Shown: one piece after another, positions 15,433 to 23,362 of the stretch
Numbering within the stretch: position 1 is the first letter of the stretch
How the letters are laid out: the number at the start of each line of letters is the position of its first letter
Assembly: GCF_018736145.1 (NCBI RefSeq)
Contig: NZ_CP059997.1
Coordinates: forward strand, 6,075,501-6,139,500
Reading direction: 5' to 3'
Length of the DNA stretch: 64,000 nucleotides
From: Amycolatopsis sp. CA-230715
GTDB lineage: Bacteria > Actinomycetota > Actinomycetes > Mycobacteriales > Pseudonocardiaceae
Notes under the pieces: generated by a model
Database searches by the model: none
The model's input: only the letters and a program-made list of their open reading frames with translations
Told to the model about the DNA's origin: nothing
Made by a program: the position numbers and the translations under genes

Positions 15433-16410
15433 GTGATCGGCACGGATTCCCCGGTGCTGGCGGTGCTGTGCGGCGACAAGCACCCCCCGGACATGCACAG
15501 CATCGAACAGGCCGCCGAGGTTCGTTACACCGGCGCCGACGGCCTGGCCGGCGCGCTGGCCGGAGCCGACGCGCTGTTCGTCTACGACTTCCTCTCCACC
15601 GCGGTGCCCGGCGCATGGCACGCGGCCGACCGGCTGCGCTGGCTGCACATCGCGAGCGCGGGGGTCGATCCCGTGCTGTTCCCCGGGCTGGTGGACAGCG
15701 AGGTCGTGCTGACCAACTCGCGCGGCGTGTTCGACGATTCGATCGCCGAGTACGTGCTCGGCGTGATCCTGACCTTCGCGAAGGGCATCGCGCGCTCGCT
15801 CGACCTGCAGCGGGAAAACCGGTGGCTGCACAGGGAAAGCGAGCGGATCGGCGGCAAGCGGGCGATCGTGGTCGGCACCGGTCCGATCGGCAGGTCGATC
15901 GCGCGGCTGCTGCGGGCGGCGGGCATGCGGGTGTCCGGCGCGGGGCGGCGGGCCCGCGACGGTGACCCGGACTTCGGCACCGTCCACTCCTCCGAGGCGC
16001 TCGCCGAGCAGTTGCCGGAAGCCGACTACGTGGTCGCGGTGGCGCCGCTGACCGAGCGGACCAAGGGCATGTTCGACGCGAAGGCGTTCGCGGCGATGAA
16101 ACCGTCCGCGCGGTTCGTCAACGTCGGCCGCGGTGAGCTGGTGGTGACCGGGGACCTGGTCGCCGCGCTGCGGGACGGGCAGCTGGCCGGTGCGGCGCTG
16201 GACGTGTTCGAGACCGAGCCGCTGCCCGCCGAGAGTCCATTGTGGACCATGCCGGAAGTGCTGGTGTCACCGCACATGTCGGGTGACTTCGTCGGCTGGC
16301 GCAACACCCTCGTCGAGGTGTTCGCGGACAACTTCCAGCGGTGGCGCGAGGGCGTGCCGCTTCGTAATGTCGTGGACAAGAAACTGGGTTACGTGCCGTC
16401 CTCGCCCTGA
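15433..16410 (+). CDS. D-2-hydroxyacid dehydrogenase (NAD-dependent)
   Basis: The 325-residue protein has the two-domain D-isomer 2-hydroxyacid dehydrogenase layout. The nucleotide-binding motif VVGTGPIGRSIARLL lies near residue 145. The catalytic set is visible as arginine in NVGRGELV, glutamate in DVFETEPLP and histidine in SPHMSGD. It interconverts a D-2-hydroxy acid and its 2-keto acid; the substrate is unknown. The GTG at 15433 was chosen because upstream in-frame codons run through the operator at 15393. The 5' leader must be short, perhaps leaderless. It begins a likely operon with the amidase and aldo/keto reductase genes. Confidence 0.8.
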   Translation: MIGTDSPVLAVLCGDKHPPDMHSIEQAAEVRYTGADGLAGALAGADALFVYDFLSTAVPGAWHAADRLRWLHIASAGVDPVLFPGLVDSEVVLTNSRGVFDDSIAEYVLGVILTFAKGIARSLDLQRENRWLHRESERIGGKRAIVVGTGPIGRSIARLLRAAGMRVSGAGRRARDGDPDFGTVHSSEALAEQLPEADYVVAVAPLTERTKGMFDAKAFAAMKPSARFVNVGRGELVVTGDLVAALRDGQLAGAALDVFETEPLPAESPLWTMPEVLVSPHMSGDFVGWRNTLVEVFADNFQRWREGVPLRNVVDKKLGYVPSSP

Positions 16411-16460
16411 CGCGAGACGACGGACCAGCGAACCGGGCGCACCGGCGAACAAGGAGAACC

Positions 16461-17873
16461 ATGCCTGCCAACACCGGCACCCTGCTGACCGCGAGTGAAC
16501 TCGTCGCCGCGTACTCGACGGGCGAACTGTCGCCGGTGGAGGCGACGCAGGCGGCGCTGAAGGCGATCGAGGACCGCGACGGCGACCTCAACGCGTACTG
16601 CCTCGTCGACGCGGAGGCGGCGCTCGAGCAGGCGAAGGGCTCGGAGGAGCGCTGGCGGCAGGGCAACCCGATCGGCTGGCTCGACGGCGTGCCCACTTCG
16701 ATCAAGGACATGTTCCTCACCCAGGGCTGGCCGACGCTGCGGGGCTCCAAGGCGATCGACCCCGACCAGCCGTGGGAGGTGGACAGCCCGGTCACCGCGC
16801 GGCTGCGCGAAAACGGGCTGGTGCTGCTGGGCAAGACCACGACACCGGAGCTCGGCTGGAAGGGCGTCACGGACAACCCGCTCACCGGGATCACCCGCAA
16901 CCCGTGGGACACCACCCGCACCGCGGGCGGGTCGAGCGGGGGCAGCGCGGCCGCGGTCGCGGCCGGGATGGGCGAGCTGTCGGTGGGCACCGACGGCGGC
17001 GGTTCGGTGCGGATCCCGGCGTCGTTCTGCGGCATCGTCGGGCTCAAGCCGACGCACGGCCGCATCCCGCTGTACCCGGCGAGCCCGTTCGGCGCGCTCG
17101 CGCACGCCGGGCCGATGGCGCGCTCGGTCGACGACATCGCGCTCCTGCTCGACGTGCTCGCACTGGCGGATTTCCGTGACCCCGCGGCACTTCCGCCGCT
17201 CGCGGGCGACTACCGGTCGGCCGTCCGCCGCGACGTCCGCGGGATCAACGCCGCGTTCTCACCCGATCTCGGCTACGTCAAGGTCGACCCGGAGGTCGCC
17301 AAGATCGTCACCTCCGCGGTCGCCGCGCTCACCGAGGCCGGGCTGAACGTCACCGAGACCGCGCCCGGTTTCAGCGACCCGATGGACGCCTTCGACGTGC
17401 TGTGGTCGACCGGCGCGGCGAAGTGGCTGGACAGCTTCCCCGAGGGCTCGGCGGAGGTCATCGACCCCGGTCTGCGGAAGGTGTGGGAAAAGGGCCTCAC
17501 CTACTCCGCGAGCGATTACCTCGGCGCGAACGCGGAGCGCGCCGCGCTCGGCATCCACATGGGCGAGTTCCACACCCGCTACGACGTGCTGATCACCCCG
17601 ACCATGCCGATCGTGCCGTTCGAGGCCGGTGTCGACGTGCCGCCGGGCAGCGGGCTGAGCAGCTGGCCGGAGTGGACGCGGTTCAGCTACCCGTTCAACA
17701 TGACCCAGCAGCCCGCGATCAGCGTGCCAGCCGGGTTCACCGAGGGCGGGTTGCCGGTCGGGCTGCAGATCGTCGGGCCGCGGCATTCCGACGATCTCGT
17801 GCTCGCGGTGGCGAAGCTGCTGGAGGAGATCCGCCCGTGGCCGGTCGACCGGCCGGCCGGGGTGCTCCGCTGA
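16461..17873 (+). CDS. amidase signature family hydrolase
   Basis: The 470-residue protein carries the amidase-signature Ser-cisSer-Lys triad: lysine in TSIKDMF near residue 78, and the glycine/serine stretch GGSSGGSAAAVAAGMGELS followed by GTDGGGSVRIPASFCG. It hydrolyses a carboxamide to acid and ammonia; substrates of the family range from aryl amides to allophanate and glutaminyl-tRNA. In this context a small amide feeding the racemase and dehydrogenase steps is plausible. ATG 16461 is preceded by AAGGAG. It follows the hydroxyacid dehydrogenase gene by 50 bp and precedes the aldo/keto reductase gene by 48 bp on the same strand. Confidence 0.85.
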   Translation: MPANTGTLLTASELVAAYSTGELSPVEATQAALKAIEDRDGDLNAYCLVDAEAALEQAKGSEERWRQGNPIGWLDGVPTSIKDMFLTQGWPTLRGSKAIDPDQPWEVDSPVTARLRENGLVLLGKTTTPELGWKGVTDNPLTGITRNPWDTTRTAGGSSGGSAAAVAAGMGELSVGTDGGGSVRIPASFCGIVGLKPTHGRIPLYPASPFGALAHAGPMARSVDDIALLLDVLALADFRDPAALPPLAGDYRSAVRRDVRGINAAFSPDLGYVKVDPEVAKIVTSAVAALTEAGLNVTETAPGFSDPMDAFDVLWSTGAAKWLDSFPEGSAEVIDPGLRKVWEKGLTYSASDYLGANAERAALGIHMGEFHTRYDVLITPTMPIVPFEAGVDVPPGSGLSSWPEWTRFSYPFNMTQQPAISVPAGFTEGGLPVGLQIVGPRHSDDLVLAVAKLLEEIRPWPVDRPAGVLR

Positions 17874-17921
17874 CCGGCACCGCCGGATGCATCGATCCAG
17901 AGCCTGTGGTGTGCTGGAGGC

Positions 17922-18896
17922 ATGCGTAGGACGATTTTGGGCAAGAGCGGCCTCGACGTCTCGAGGATCGCTTTCGGGACCTGGCAGCTCGGCGGCGACT
18001 GGGGCTCGTTCGACGAGCAGACCGCCGTTTCGGCCATCCAGCACGCCAGGGAACTCGGCGTCAACTTCTTCGACACGGCGCAGGCCTACGGGTTCGGCAA
18101 GTCGGAGGCCCTGCTCGGCAAGGCGCTCCGCGACGAGCTGAAGCGTGACCGCGACAGCCTGGTGATCGCCACCAAGGGCGGGATCAACCCCGGTGGCGAG
18201 CGCCCGCGCGACGCGGGCCGGGCGTGGATCCGCAAGGGCGTCGAAGAAAGCCTCGAGTACCTCGGGCTCGACCACATCGACCTGTACCAGGTGCACTGGC
18301 CCGACGCGGACACCCCGGCGGAGGAGACCGCGGGGGTGCTGCAGGAATTGGTCGACGCGGGCAAGATCCGCCACGCCGGGGTGTCGAACTACGACGCGGC
18401 GCAGCTCGCCGACTTCGACCGCACCCGCCCGGTCGAGACGCTTCAGCCGCCGTACCACCTCTTCCGCCGCCACATCGAGACCGACCCGCTGCCCTACGCC
18501 AGGGAGCACGAAATCGGTGTGCTGGCCTACAGCCCGCTCGGCAGCGGGCTGCTCACCGGTTCGCTCACCGCGGACGCCACGTTCGAAGCGAGCGACTGGC
18601 GTTCGAAGGCCACCGCGTTCGGGGGCGACAGCCTGCGCCGCAACGTCGAAGCCGTCGCCGAACTGGCCGAGTTCGCCAAGACCAAGGACGCCACGGTGAG
18701 CCAGGTGGCGATCGCGTGGGTGCTCGCCCAGCCCGGCGTGCACGTCGCGATCGTCGGCGCCCGCAAGCCGAAGAACATCGAAGACAGCCTCGCCGCCGCG
18801 GATCTCGACCTGTCCGCCGACGACCTGGCCGAGATCGAGCGGATCACCGCCAAGGGCGTGCAGGTGGACGGCGCCAGCCCGGAGGGCGTCGCCTGA
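17922..18896 (+). CDS. aldo/keto reductase
   Basis: A 324-residue TIM-barrel aldo/keto reductase. The catalytic tetrad is visible: Asp and Tyr in FFDTAQAYGFGKSE, Lys in VIATKGG, and His in YQVHWPD. NADPH-binding residues lie in the C-terminal AIVGARKPKNIEDSL. It should reduce a carbonyl to an alcohol; the substrate is unknown. ATG 17922 has GGAGG just upstream (CTGGAGGC). It appears to be the last gene of the hydroxyacid dehydrogenase-amidase operon and ends 15 bp from the convergent pqqB stop, with no clear terminator between. Confidence 0.85.
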   Translation: MRRTILGKSGLDVSRIAFGTWQLGGDWGSFDEQTAVSAIQHARELGVNFFDTAQAYGFGKSEALLGKALRDELKRDRDSLVIATKGGINPGGERPRDAGRAWIRKGVEESLEYLGLDHIDLYQVHWPDADTPAEETAGVLQELVDAGKIRHAGVSNYDAAQLADFDRTRPVETLQPPYHLFRRHIETDPLPYAREHEIGVLAYSPLGSGLLTGSLTADATFEASDWRSKATAFGGDSLRRNVEAVAELAEFAKTKDATVSQVAIAWVLAQPGVHVAIVGARKPKNIEDSLAAADLDLSADDLAEIERITAKGVQVDGASPEGVA

Positions 18897-18911
18897 GGGC
18901 GGCCGGGTCCG

Positions 18912-19802
18912 TCACAGCGTGAGCACCGTGCCGTCGTGCGGGATTTCGACCCCGGCGGCGAGCACCTCCTGGTGCGCCGCGGAATCGTGGTCCACCAAGG
19001 GGTTCGTGTTGTTCAGGTGCGTGTAGGCCCAGCGCTGGTCCGGCGCGAGCACGAGCTGCCGCCGGATCAGCGCCAGGCTGCCGTCCGCCCCGGAAACCGG
19101 CAGGTGCCCCATCGCGCGCTGGGCGCCGTCGGCGGACGAGCCGGTGGCCCCGGACATTTCGCCGCCGCCGTGGAACGTCCCGTCGAGCAGCACGAAGCTC
19201 GCGCCGCGCACGAAGTGGTCGAAACCGGGTGGCCACGACGCCAGGCACGGCGCGTACACGAGCGAGCCGCCCGTCACCGGGTCGTCGAACCGGTACGCCA
19301 CCACCCACGGACCGTCCACTGTGGATGATGTGGCGTACTTCGGGCGTTTGGTGCCGACCGGCAGCACCGACACTCGCAGCCCGTCGATCACCGCACCGGA
19401 GGAGAGCGGGCGCCAAGTCCACTCGCCGTACCCCGCCACGACGGCCTGCATCGGCAGGGCGTGGCGCGTCGCGTGCAGCACGGCGTCGGGCGCCCACACG
19501 GTCATGCCCGCGCCTTCGCGCAGCATCAGCAGGCCCAGGGTGTGGTCGAGTTCGCCGTCGGTGAGGAAAGCGCCGCGCAGCGGGGTTTCCCTCGGGCCGG
19601 GGCCCGGCGCCAGCTCCGGGGTCGCCAGCACCTGGGCGCGGATGTCGGGGGAGGCGTTGACCAGGTACCAGCCCTTGCCGTCGGCACTGACCGCGAGGCA
19701 GTCCTGGGTGCGCGGCGCCGCCCCACTCCGGCACAGCGCGCACGCGCAGTTCCACTGGGGGAAGCCGCCACCGGCCGCGGTGCCGAGCAGTGCCACCTTC
19801 AT
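18912..19802 (-). CDS. pqqB: PqqB, metallo-beta-lactamase-fold PQQ biosynthesis protein
   Basis: The 296-residue protein starts MKVALLGTAAGGGFPQWNC, the PqqB hallmark, and has the CACALC zinc site near residues 19-24 and the metal motif DGELDHTLGLLMLRE. In Gram-negative bacteria PqqB is an iron-dependent hydroxylase acting on the cross-linked Glu-Tyr product of PqqE. The start overlaps the pqqE stop (ATGA, 19799-19802). It is the last gene of the pqqA-C-D-E-B operon; the order differs from the pqqABCDE order of many proteobacteria. The frame upstream of 19802 is a shadow in pqqE. Confidence 0.93.
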   Translation of the reverse strand: MKVALLGTAAGGGFPQWNCACALCRSGAAPRTQDCLAVSADGKGWYLVNASPDIRAQVLATPELAPGPGPRETPLRGAFLTDGELDHTLGLLMLREGAGMTVWAPDAVLHATRHALPMQAVVAGYGEWTWRPLSSGAVIDGLRVSVLPVGTKRPKYATSSTVDGPWVVAYRFDDPVTGGSLVYAPCLASWPPGFDHFVRGASFVLLDGTFHGGGEMSGATGSSADGAQRAMGHLPVSGADGSLALIRRQLVLAPDQRWAYTHLNNTNPLVDHDSAAHQEVLAAGVEIPHDGTVLTL

Positions 19803-20878
19803 CGCGTGACCTCCCGCATGACCAGCGGCGGTTCGTGCCGGGGTGCGGCGAGGACGAGATCGACGACGCCGCGGTCCGGCGAGCGGGAGCACACCGGATC
19901 CGTCGCCGCCGCGTCACCGGTGAGCAGGAACGCCTGGCACCGGCAGCCGCCGTGGTCGAGGCCGCGCCGATCGCACGTGCGGCACGGCTCGCGCATCCAG
20001 TCCTCGCCGCGGTAGGCGTTGAACGACGTCGAGTCGTACCAGATCTCCGCGAGCGGCCGCTTCGTGACGTTGTCCAGTTCGAGCGTGGTGATCGCGGTCG
20101 CGGCAGGGCAGGGGAGCACGTCGCCGTTCGGCGCGACGGTCAGCTGCCGCGCGCCCCAGCCGTACATGCACGGCTTCGGGTACGGCTCGTAGTAGTCGGC
20201 GACGACGTAGATGATCTCCATCCGCCCGCGCAGCCGCTCGGCCGCGGCGCGCACGACGGGTTCGGCGGCGGCGAGCTGGTCCGGGGTCGGCATCAGCGCG
20301 TCGCGGTTGCGCAGCGCCCAGCCGTAGTACTGGGTGTTCGCCAGTTCGAGCCGGTCGGCTCCCATTTCCTCGGCGAGCGCGATGATCCCGGCGAGCTGGT
20401 CGTGATTCTGCCGGTGCAGCACCACGTTCACGCTCAGCGGGAGGTCGTGGGCCTTGACCAGCTCGGCCGCCCTGATCTTGTGGTGGAACGCCTTGGCGCC
20501 GGCGAGGCGGTCGGCGCGCTCGGCGTCGGCGCCCTGCACGGACAGCTGGATGTGCGCGATGCCCCGGTCGGCGAGATCGGCGAGCCGGGTGTCGGTGAGC
20601 CCGAGGCCGCTCGTGACGAGGTTGACGTAGCAGCCGAGCCCGGTCGCGTGCTCGACGAGCCGGGGAAGATCCGGGCGCGCCAACGGTTCCCCGCCGGACA
20701 TGTGGACCTGGAGCACGCCGAGCTCGCGAGCCTGGGTGAGGATGGACAGCCAGTCCTCGGTGCCCAGTTCGGCGTCACGGGTGAGAAGTTCGAGCGGGTT
20801 CGAGCAGTAGGGGCAGTGCAGCGGGCAGCGGTGGGTCAGCTCGGCGAGCAGCCCCAGCGGCGGTTCGATCACGTCCAC
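19799..20878 (-). CDS. pqqE: PqqE, radical SAM peptide cyclase
   Basis: This 359-residue radical SAM enzyme carries the [4Fe-4S]-SAM motif C18-x3-C22-x2-C25 (RCPLHCPYCSN) and a C-terminal SPASM region with cysteines in KPCMYGWG, VLPCPAA, EPCRTC and GGCRCQAF. With PqqD it forms the carbon-carbon link between the glutamate and tyrosine side chains of PqqA. The GTG start at 20878 overlaps the pqqD stop by 3 bp, so the genes are translationally coupled. A PqqE assignment over mycofactocin MftC rests on the neighbouring pqqB, pqqC and PqqA-type precursor. Confidence 0.93.
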   Translation of the reverse strand: MDVIEPPLGLLAELTHRCPLHCPYCSNPLELLTRDAELGTEDWLSILTQARELGVLQVHMSGGEPLARPDLPRLVEHATGLGCYVNLVTSGLGLTDTRLADLADRGIAHIQLSVQGADAERADRLAGAKAFHHKIRAAELVKAHDLPLSVNVVLHRQNHDQLAGIIALAEEMGADRLELANTQYYGWALRNRDALMPTPDQLAAAEPVVRAAAERLRGRMEIIYVVADYYEPYPKPCMYGWGARQLTVAPNGDVLPCPAATAITTLELDNVTKRPLAEIWYDSTSFNAYRGEDWMREPCRTCDRRGLDHGGCRCQAFLLTGDAAATDPVCSRSPDRGVVDLVLAAPRHEPPLVMREVTR

Positions 20879-21123
20879 CGGACCACCTGCCGATCGGCCA
20901 GTTTTTCCAGCAGGGCAACGACTTCCTGCGTGCGCACGCCGGAGTACCGCTCACCGAGCGATGCGGTGATCTCCTCGACGGTGGCTTCGCCGTCGCAGAG
21001 CCCGAGGACCGCGGCGGCGGTCGCGTTGGGCACCAGCACGCCTTCCGGGAAGAGCAGCACGTGGGTTTCTCTTGTCCGGTCGTAGGTGAGCCGGACTCCG
21101 GTGCGCAGCTTGGGTTTCGCCAT
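20869..21123 (-). CDS. pqqD: PqqD, PqqA-binding peptide chaperone
   Basis: The 84-residue protein is a stand-alone RiPP recognition element (RRE) of PqqD type: LRTGVRLTYDRTRETHVLLFPEGVLVPNATAAAVL, then EEITASLGERY and a closing VVRW. It binds the PqqA leader and presents it to PqqE. It starts at ATG 21123, two bases after the pqqC stop (21126), and its 3' end overlaps pqqE by 10 bp. A long frame running upstream to 21663 is a shadow within pqqC. Confidence 0.92.
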   Translation of the reverse strand: MAKPKLRTGVRLTYDRTRETHVLLFPEGVLVPNATAAAVLGLCDGEATVEEITASLGERYSGVRTQEVVALLEKLADRQVVRWT

Positions 21124-21125
21124 GA

Positions 21126-21824
21126 TCAGTCCTTTTCGCACGCGCGCTCGACCGCGTCCAGGATGGACCACAGCACGTCGCACTTGAAGGAGAGCGCGGC
21201 GATCGCGGCCTCCTGCTCGGTCCGGGTGGTCGAGTACCGCACGACTATGTCCACTGTGGCCTGTCCTTCGCCGGAGACCGCGTCGATCCGGTTCGTGAAG
21301 TAGTCGAGGTCCTCGGCGCGGATCCACGCGTAGTTCGCCAGCATGTCGCTCACCCTGCGGCGCATGAGATGACCGGCGAACATCTCGGTCAGCCCGGACG
21401 CGACCGCTTCCACCCACGGTCTCGTCCGCGCGAAGGTGACGTAGGCGTCGACGGCGAACCGGACGCCCGGCGCGAGGTGGCGCTCGTCGAGCACCTCTTC
21501 GCGGGTCAGGCCGACCGCCTGGCACAGGCGCAGCCAGCGCTCGATACCGCCTTCGCCCTCGCGAGCGCCGTCGTGGTAGACGATCCGGTCGAGCCAGTGC
21601 CGCCTGATCTCCGGCACCGGGCAGTTGCTGATGATCGCCGCGTCCTTCCGCGGGAGCACGCACTGGTAGTACCAGCGGTTCGCGGCCCAGATCTTCAGCT
21701 CCCGCTCATCGAGATCGCCGTCGTGCAGCCGGTGGTGGAAGGGGTGTGTTCCCCAGTACCGATGGGACAGTCCGCGCAGCGCGGCGACGAATTCTGTTTC
21801 ACTGAGCGGAGCACTGGTGGTCAT
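21126..21824 (-). CDS. pqqC: PqqC, pyrroloquinoline-quinone synthase
   Basis: A 232-residue, all-helical oxidase of the TenA/PqqC superfamily. It shows HRYWGTHPFHHRLHDGDL near residue 20, ANRWYYQ, the stretch RRHWLDRIVYHDG, and WIRAEDLDYF near the end. It performs the final ring closure and oxidation of AHQQ to PQQ, using O2 without a metal. ATG 21824 is preceded by GAGGAGG; the frame extends to 21881 but lacks support there. It lies between pqqA (stop 21891) and pqqD. No PqqF/PqqG-type peptidase is encoded here, as often seen. Confidence 0.93.
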   Translation of the reverse strand: MTTSAPLSETEFVAALRGLSHRYWGTHPFHHRLHDGDLDERELKIWAANRWYYQCVLPRKDAAIISNCPVPEIRRHWLDRIVYHDGAREGEGGIERWLRLCQAVGLTREEVLDERHLAPGVRFAVDAYVTFARTRPWVEAVASGLTEMFAGHLMRRRVSDMLANYAWIRAEDLDYFTNRIDAVSGEGQATVDIVVRYSTTRTEQEAAIAALSFKCDVLWSILDAVERACEKD

Positions 21825-21890
21825 GATGTCCTCCTCGGCCGGTGTCACCGGAGGAGGTGGAGGGCCTGGCAGACCCTCCACCCCGCACTC

Positions 21891-21989
21891 CTAGTCCTCC
21901 ATGCGGGCCGCGTACGCGGTGACCTCCATGGGGGTTTCGTACTCCACGAAGTCCGGTGTGGTCCAGACCTCGACCTGGGTTTCCTTCAT
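21891..21989 (-). CDS. pqqA: PqqA, precursor peptide of PQQ
   Basis: A 32-residue frame too short for ordinary gene finding. It starts at ATG 21989 after AGAGGAG and ends at TAG 21891. Its C-terminal part contains MEVTAYAAR, which matches the conserved E-V-T-x-Y core of PqqA, here E22 and Y26. These two residues are the backbone of PQQ. The leader begins MKETQVEVWTTPDF; the two-residue-longer spacing and acidic tail (MED) fit PqqA of Gram-positive type. It lies 66 bp upstream of pqqC in the same orientation. It is the substrate for PqqD/PqqE. Confidence 0.92.
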   Translation of the reverse strand: MKETQVEVWTTPDFVEYETPMEVTAYAARMED

Positions 21990-22311
21990 GTGCACTCCTC
22001 TGATCACCGGCGGCTCGACTCTCGCCGCCGCCCAAAGGGCCGGATAGGGCACGTCGACCCTAGAAGCTCACGCGCCCGGATATCCAGAGCGGAAAGGAGG
22101 TTCTCTTGCCGCTTGGCACAGGTTCGCTGGTCTGGTCCACTACTTCGTAAAAATTATTACCTAACGGAGTCATAATAGATCTGATGTACGATGTGCTATG
22201 CACCCAGACGGTGGTGTCGGCTCCGGCGCCAGAGGTGGTTCTATGCGTCCAGGTGGCCCCGCCGCAGGGGCACCCCGCCGCCGGAACACCCACCCGACTT
22301 CTGGAGGCTCC
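21990..22311. promoter_or_regulatory. divergent promoter region of pqqA and the PQQ sugar dehydrogenase gene
   Basis: This 322-bp gap holds no gene. Around 22145-22180 it becomes strikingly AT-rich for this genome, with GTAAAAATTATTAC and CATAATAGAT, so it likely carries -10 regions for one or both directions. Exact start sites cannot be assigned by eye. Confidence 0.5.
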
Positions 22312-23295
22312 ATGTCCCTGCGTCGAAGCGCCGTCTTCGCGGCCGCGTTCGCGTTCGCCGCGCTGACCGTCGGCGGCCCCGCGGTGACCTCCGCCGCGCC
22401 AGCCGCCGCACCGAAGAAGGTCGCGAGCGGCCTGAACGAGGCCTGGTCCGTCGACTTCCTGCCCGACGGCACCGCTCTGTTCACCGAGAAGGACTCGAAG
22501 AAGATCCGCAAGATCGACAAGTCGGGCAAGGTCTCCGACGTGCAGACGGTTCCCGGGGTGAGCGTCACCAAGGAGGCCGGGCTGCTCGGGATCGCGGTTT
22601 CCCCGCACTACGCGCAGGACCAGACCGTCTACGTCTACTACACGACGAGCTCGGACAACCGGATCGCGAAGCTCAAGCTCGGCGGGGACCCGGTGCCGAT
22701 CCTCACCGGTATCCCGCGGGGCACGCAGTTCCACCAGGGCGGGCGGATCAAGTTCGGTCCCGACGGGTTCCTCTACGCGGGCACGGGTGACGCGAAGAAG
22801 AGCTCCAACGCCCCGGACAAGAACTCGCTCGGCGGCAAGATCCTGCGCATCACCACCGACGGCAAGCCCGCGCCGGGCAACCCGTTCGGCAACCCCGTCT
22901 ACTCCTACGGCCACCGCAACGTGCAGGGCCTGACCTGGGTCGGCGACCAGCTCTACGCCTCCGAAGTCGGGGAGAGCACCTACGACGAGCTGAACAAGAT
23001 CGAGGCAGGCAAGAACTACGGCTGGCCGAAGTGCGAGGGCAAGTGCTCGGAGCCGGGGATGACCAACCCGGTCAACCAATGGTCCACTTCGGACGCCACG
23101 CCGAGCGGAATCGCCAACTACAAAGGAAAGCTGTACATGGCCGCGCTCAAGGGCGGCACGTACAAACTGGACACCGCGGGCAAGGGCGGGAAGCTCTACA
23201 CCGATCTCGGCCGCACCCGCGACGAGGTGGCGGGCCCCGACGGCAGGCTGTGGATCGTGACGCCGGGCGCCATCTACACCGCGGACGGCAACTGA
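22312..23295 (+). CDS. secreted PQQ-dependent sugar dehydrogenase (GSDH family)
   Basis: The 327-residue protein begins with a Sec signal peptide (MSLRRSAVF, a hydrophobic alanine-rich core, then a probable cut after SAAPAAA). The rest is a six-bladed beta-propeller of the soluble aldose/glucose dehydrogenase family: NEAWSVDFLPDGTALFTEK, EAGLLGIAVSP, FHQGGRIKFGPDGFLYAGTGD and YGHRNVQGL. The histidine in FHQGG is the probable base near PQQ. It should oxidise aldoses outside the membrane using PQQ and calcium. ATG 22312 has GGAGG upstream; a longer frame from 22198 lacks support. Divergence from the pqq operon couples cofactor and enzyme production. Confidence 0.85.
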   Translation: MSLRRSAVFAAAFAFAALTVGGPAVTSAAPAAAPKKVASGLNEAWSVDFLPDGTALFTEKDSKKIRKIDKSGKVSDVQTVPGVSVTKEAGLLGIAVSPHYAQDQTVYVYYTTSSDNRIAKLKLGGDPVPILTGIPRGTQFHQGGRIKFGPDGFLYAGTGDAKKSSNAPDKNSLGGKILRITTDGKPAPGNPFGNPVYSYGHRNVQGLTWVGDQLYASEVGESTYDELNKIEAGKNYGWPKCEGKCSEPGMTNPVNQWSTSDATPSGIANYKGKLYMAALKGGTYKLDTAGKGGKLYTDLGRTRDEVAGPDGRLWIVTPGAIYTADGN

Positions 23296-23321
23296 GTCCT
23301 TTTCGGACTCCGGAATTCGGT

Positions 23322-23359
23322 GGTGGCGCGTCCTTTCCCGGGGGAAGGGACGCGCCACC
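23322..23359. terminator. bidirectional terminator hairpin
   Basis: GGTGGCGCGTCC (23322-23333) and GGACGCGCCACC (23348-23359) pair perfectly, and the stem continues with CTTTCCC/GGGAA. It lies between the convergent sugar dehydrogenase and acyltransferase genes. A second small hairpin, GAGTCC/GGACTC at 23294-23310, overlaps the dehydrogenase stop codon. Confidence 0.8.
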
Positions 23360-23362
23360 GCG

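Noticed and set aside
18912..21989. Mycofactocin locus (the usual radical SAM RiPP cofactor of actinobacteria)
   Set aside because: PqqB, PqqC and a precursor with the E-V-T-x-Y core are present; no MftA C-terminal V-Y or other mft genes are seen.
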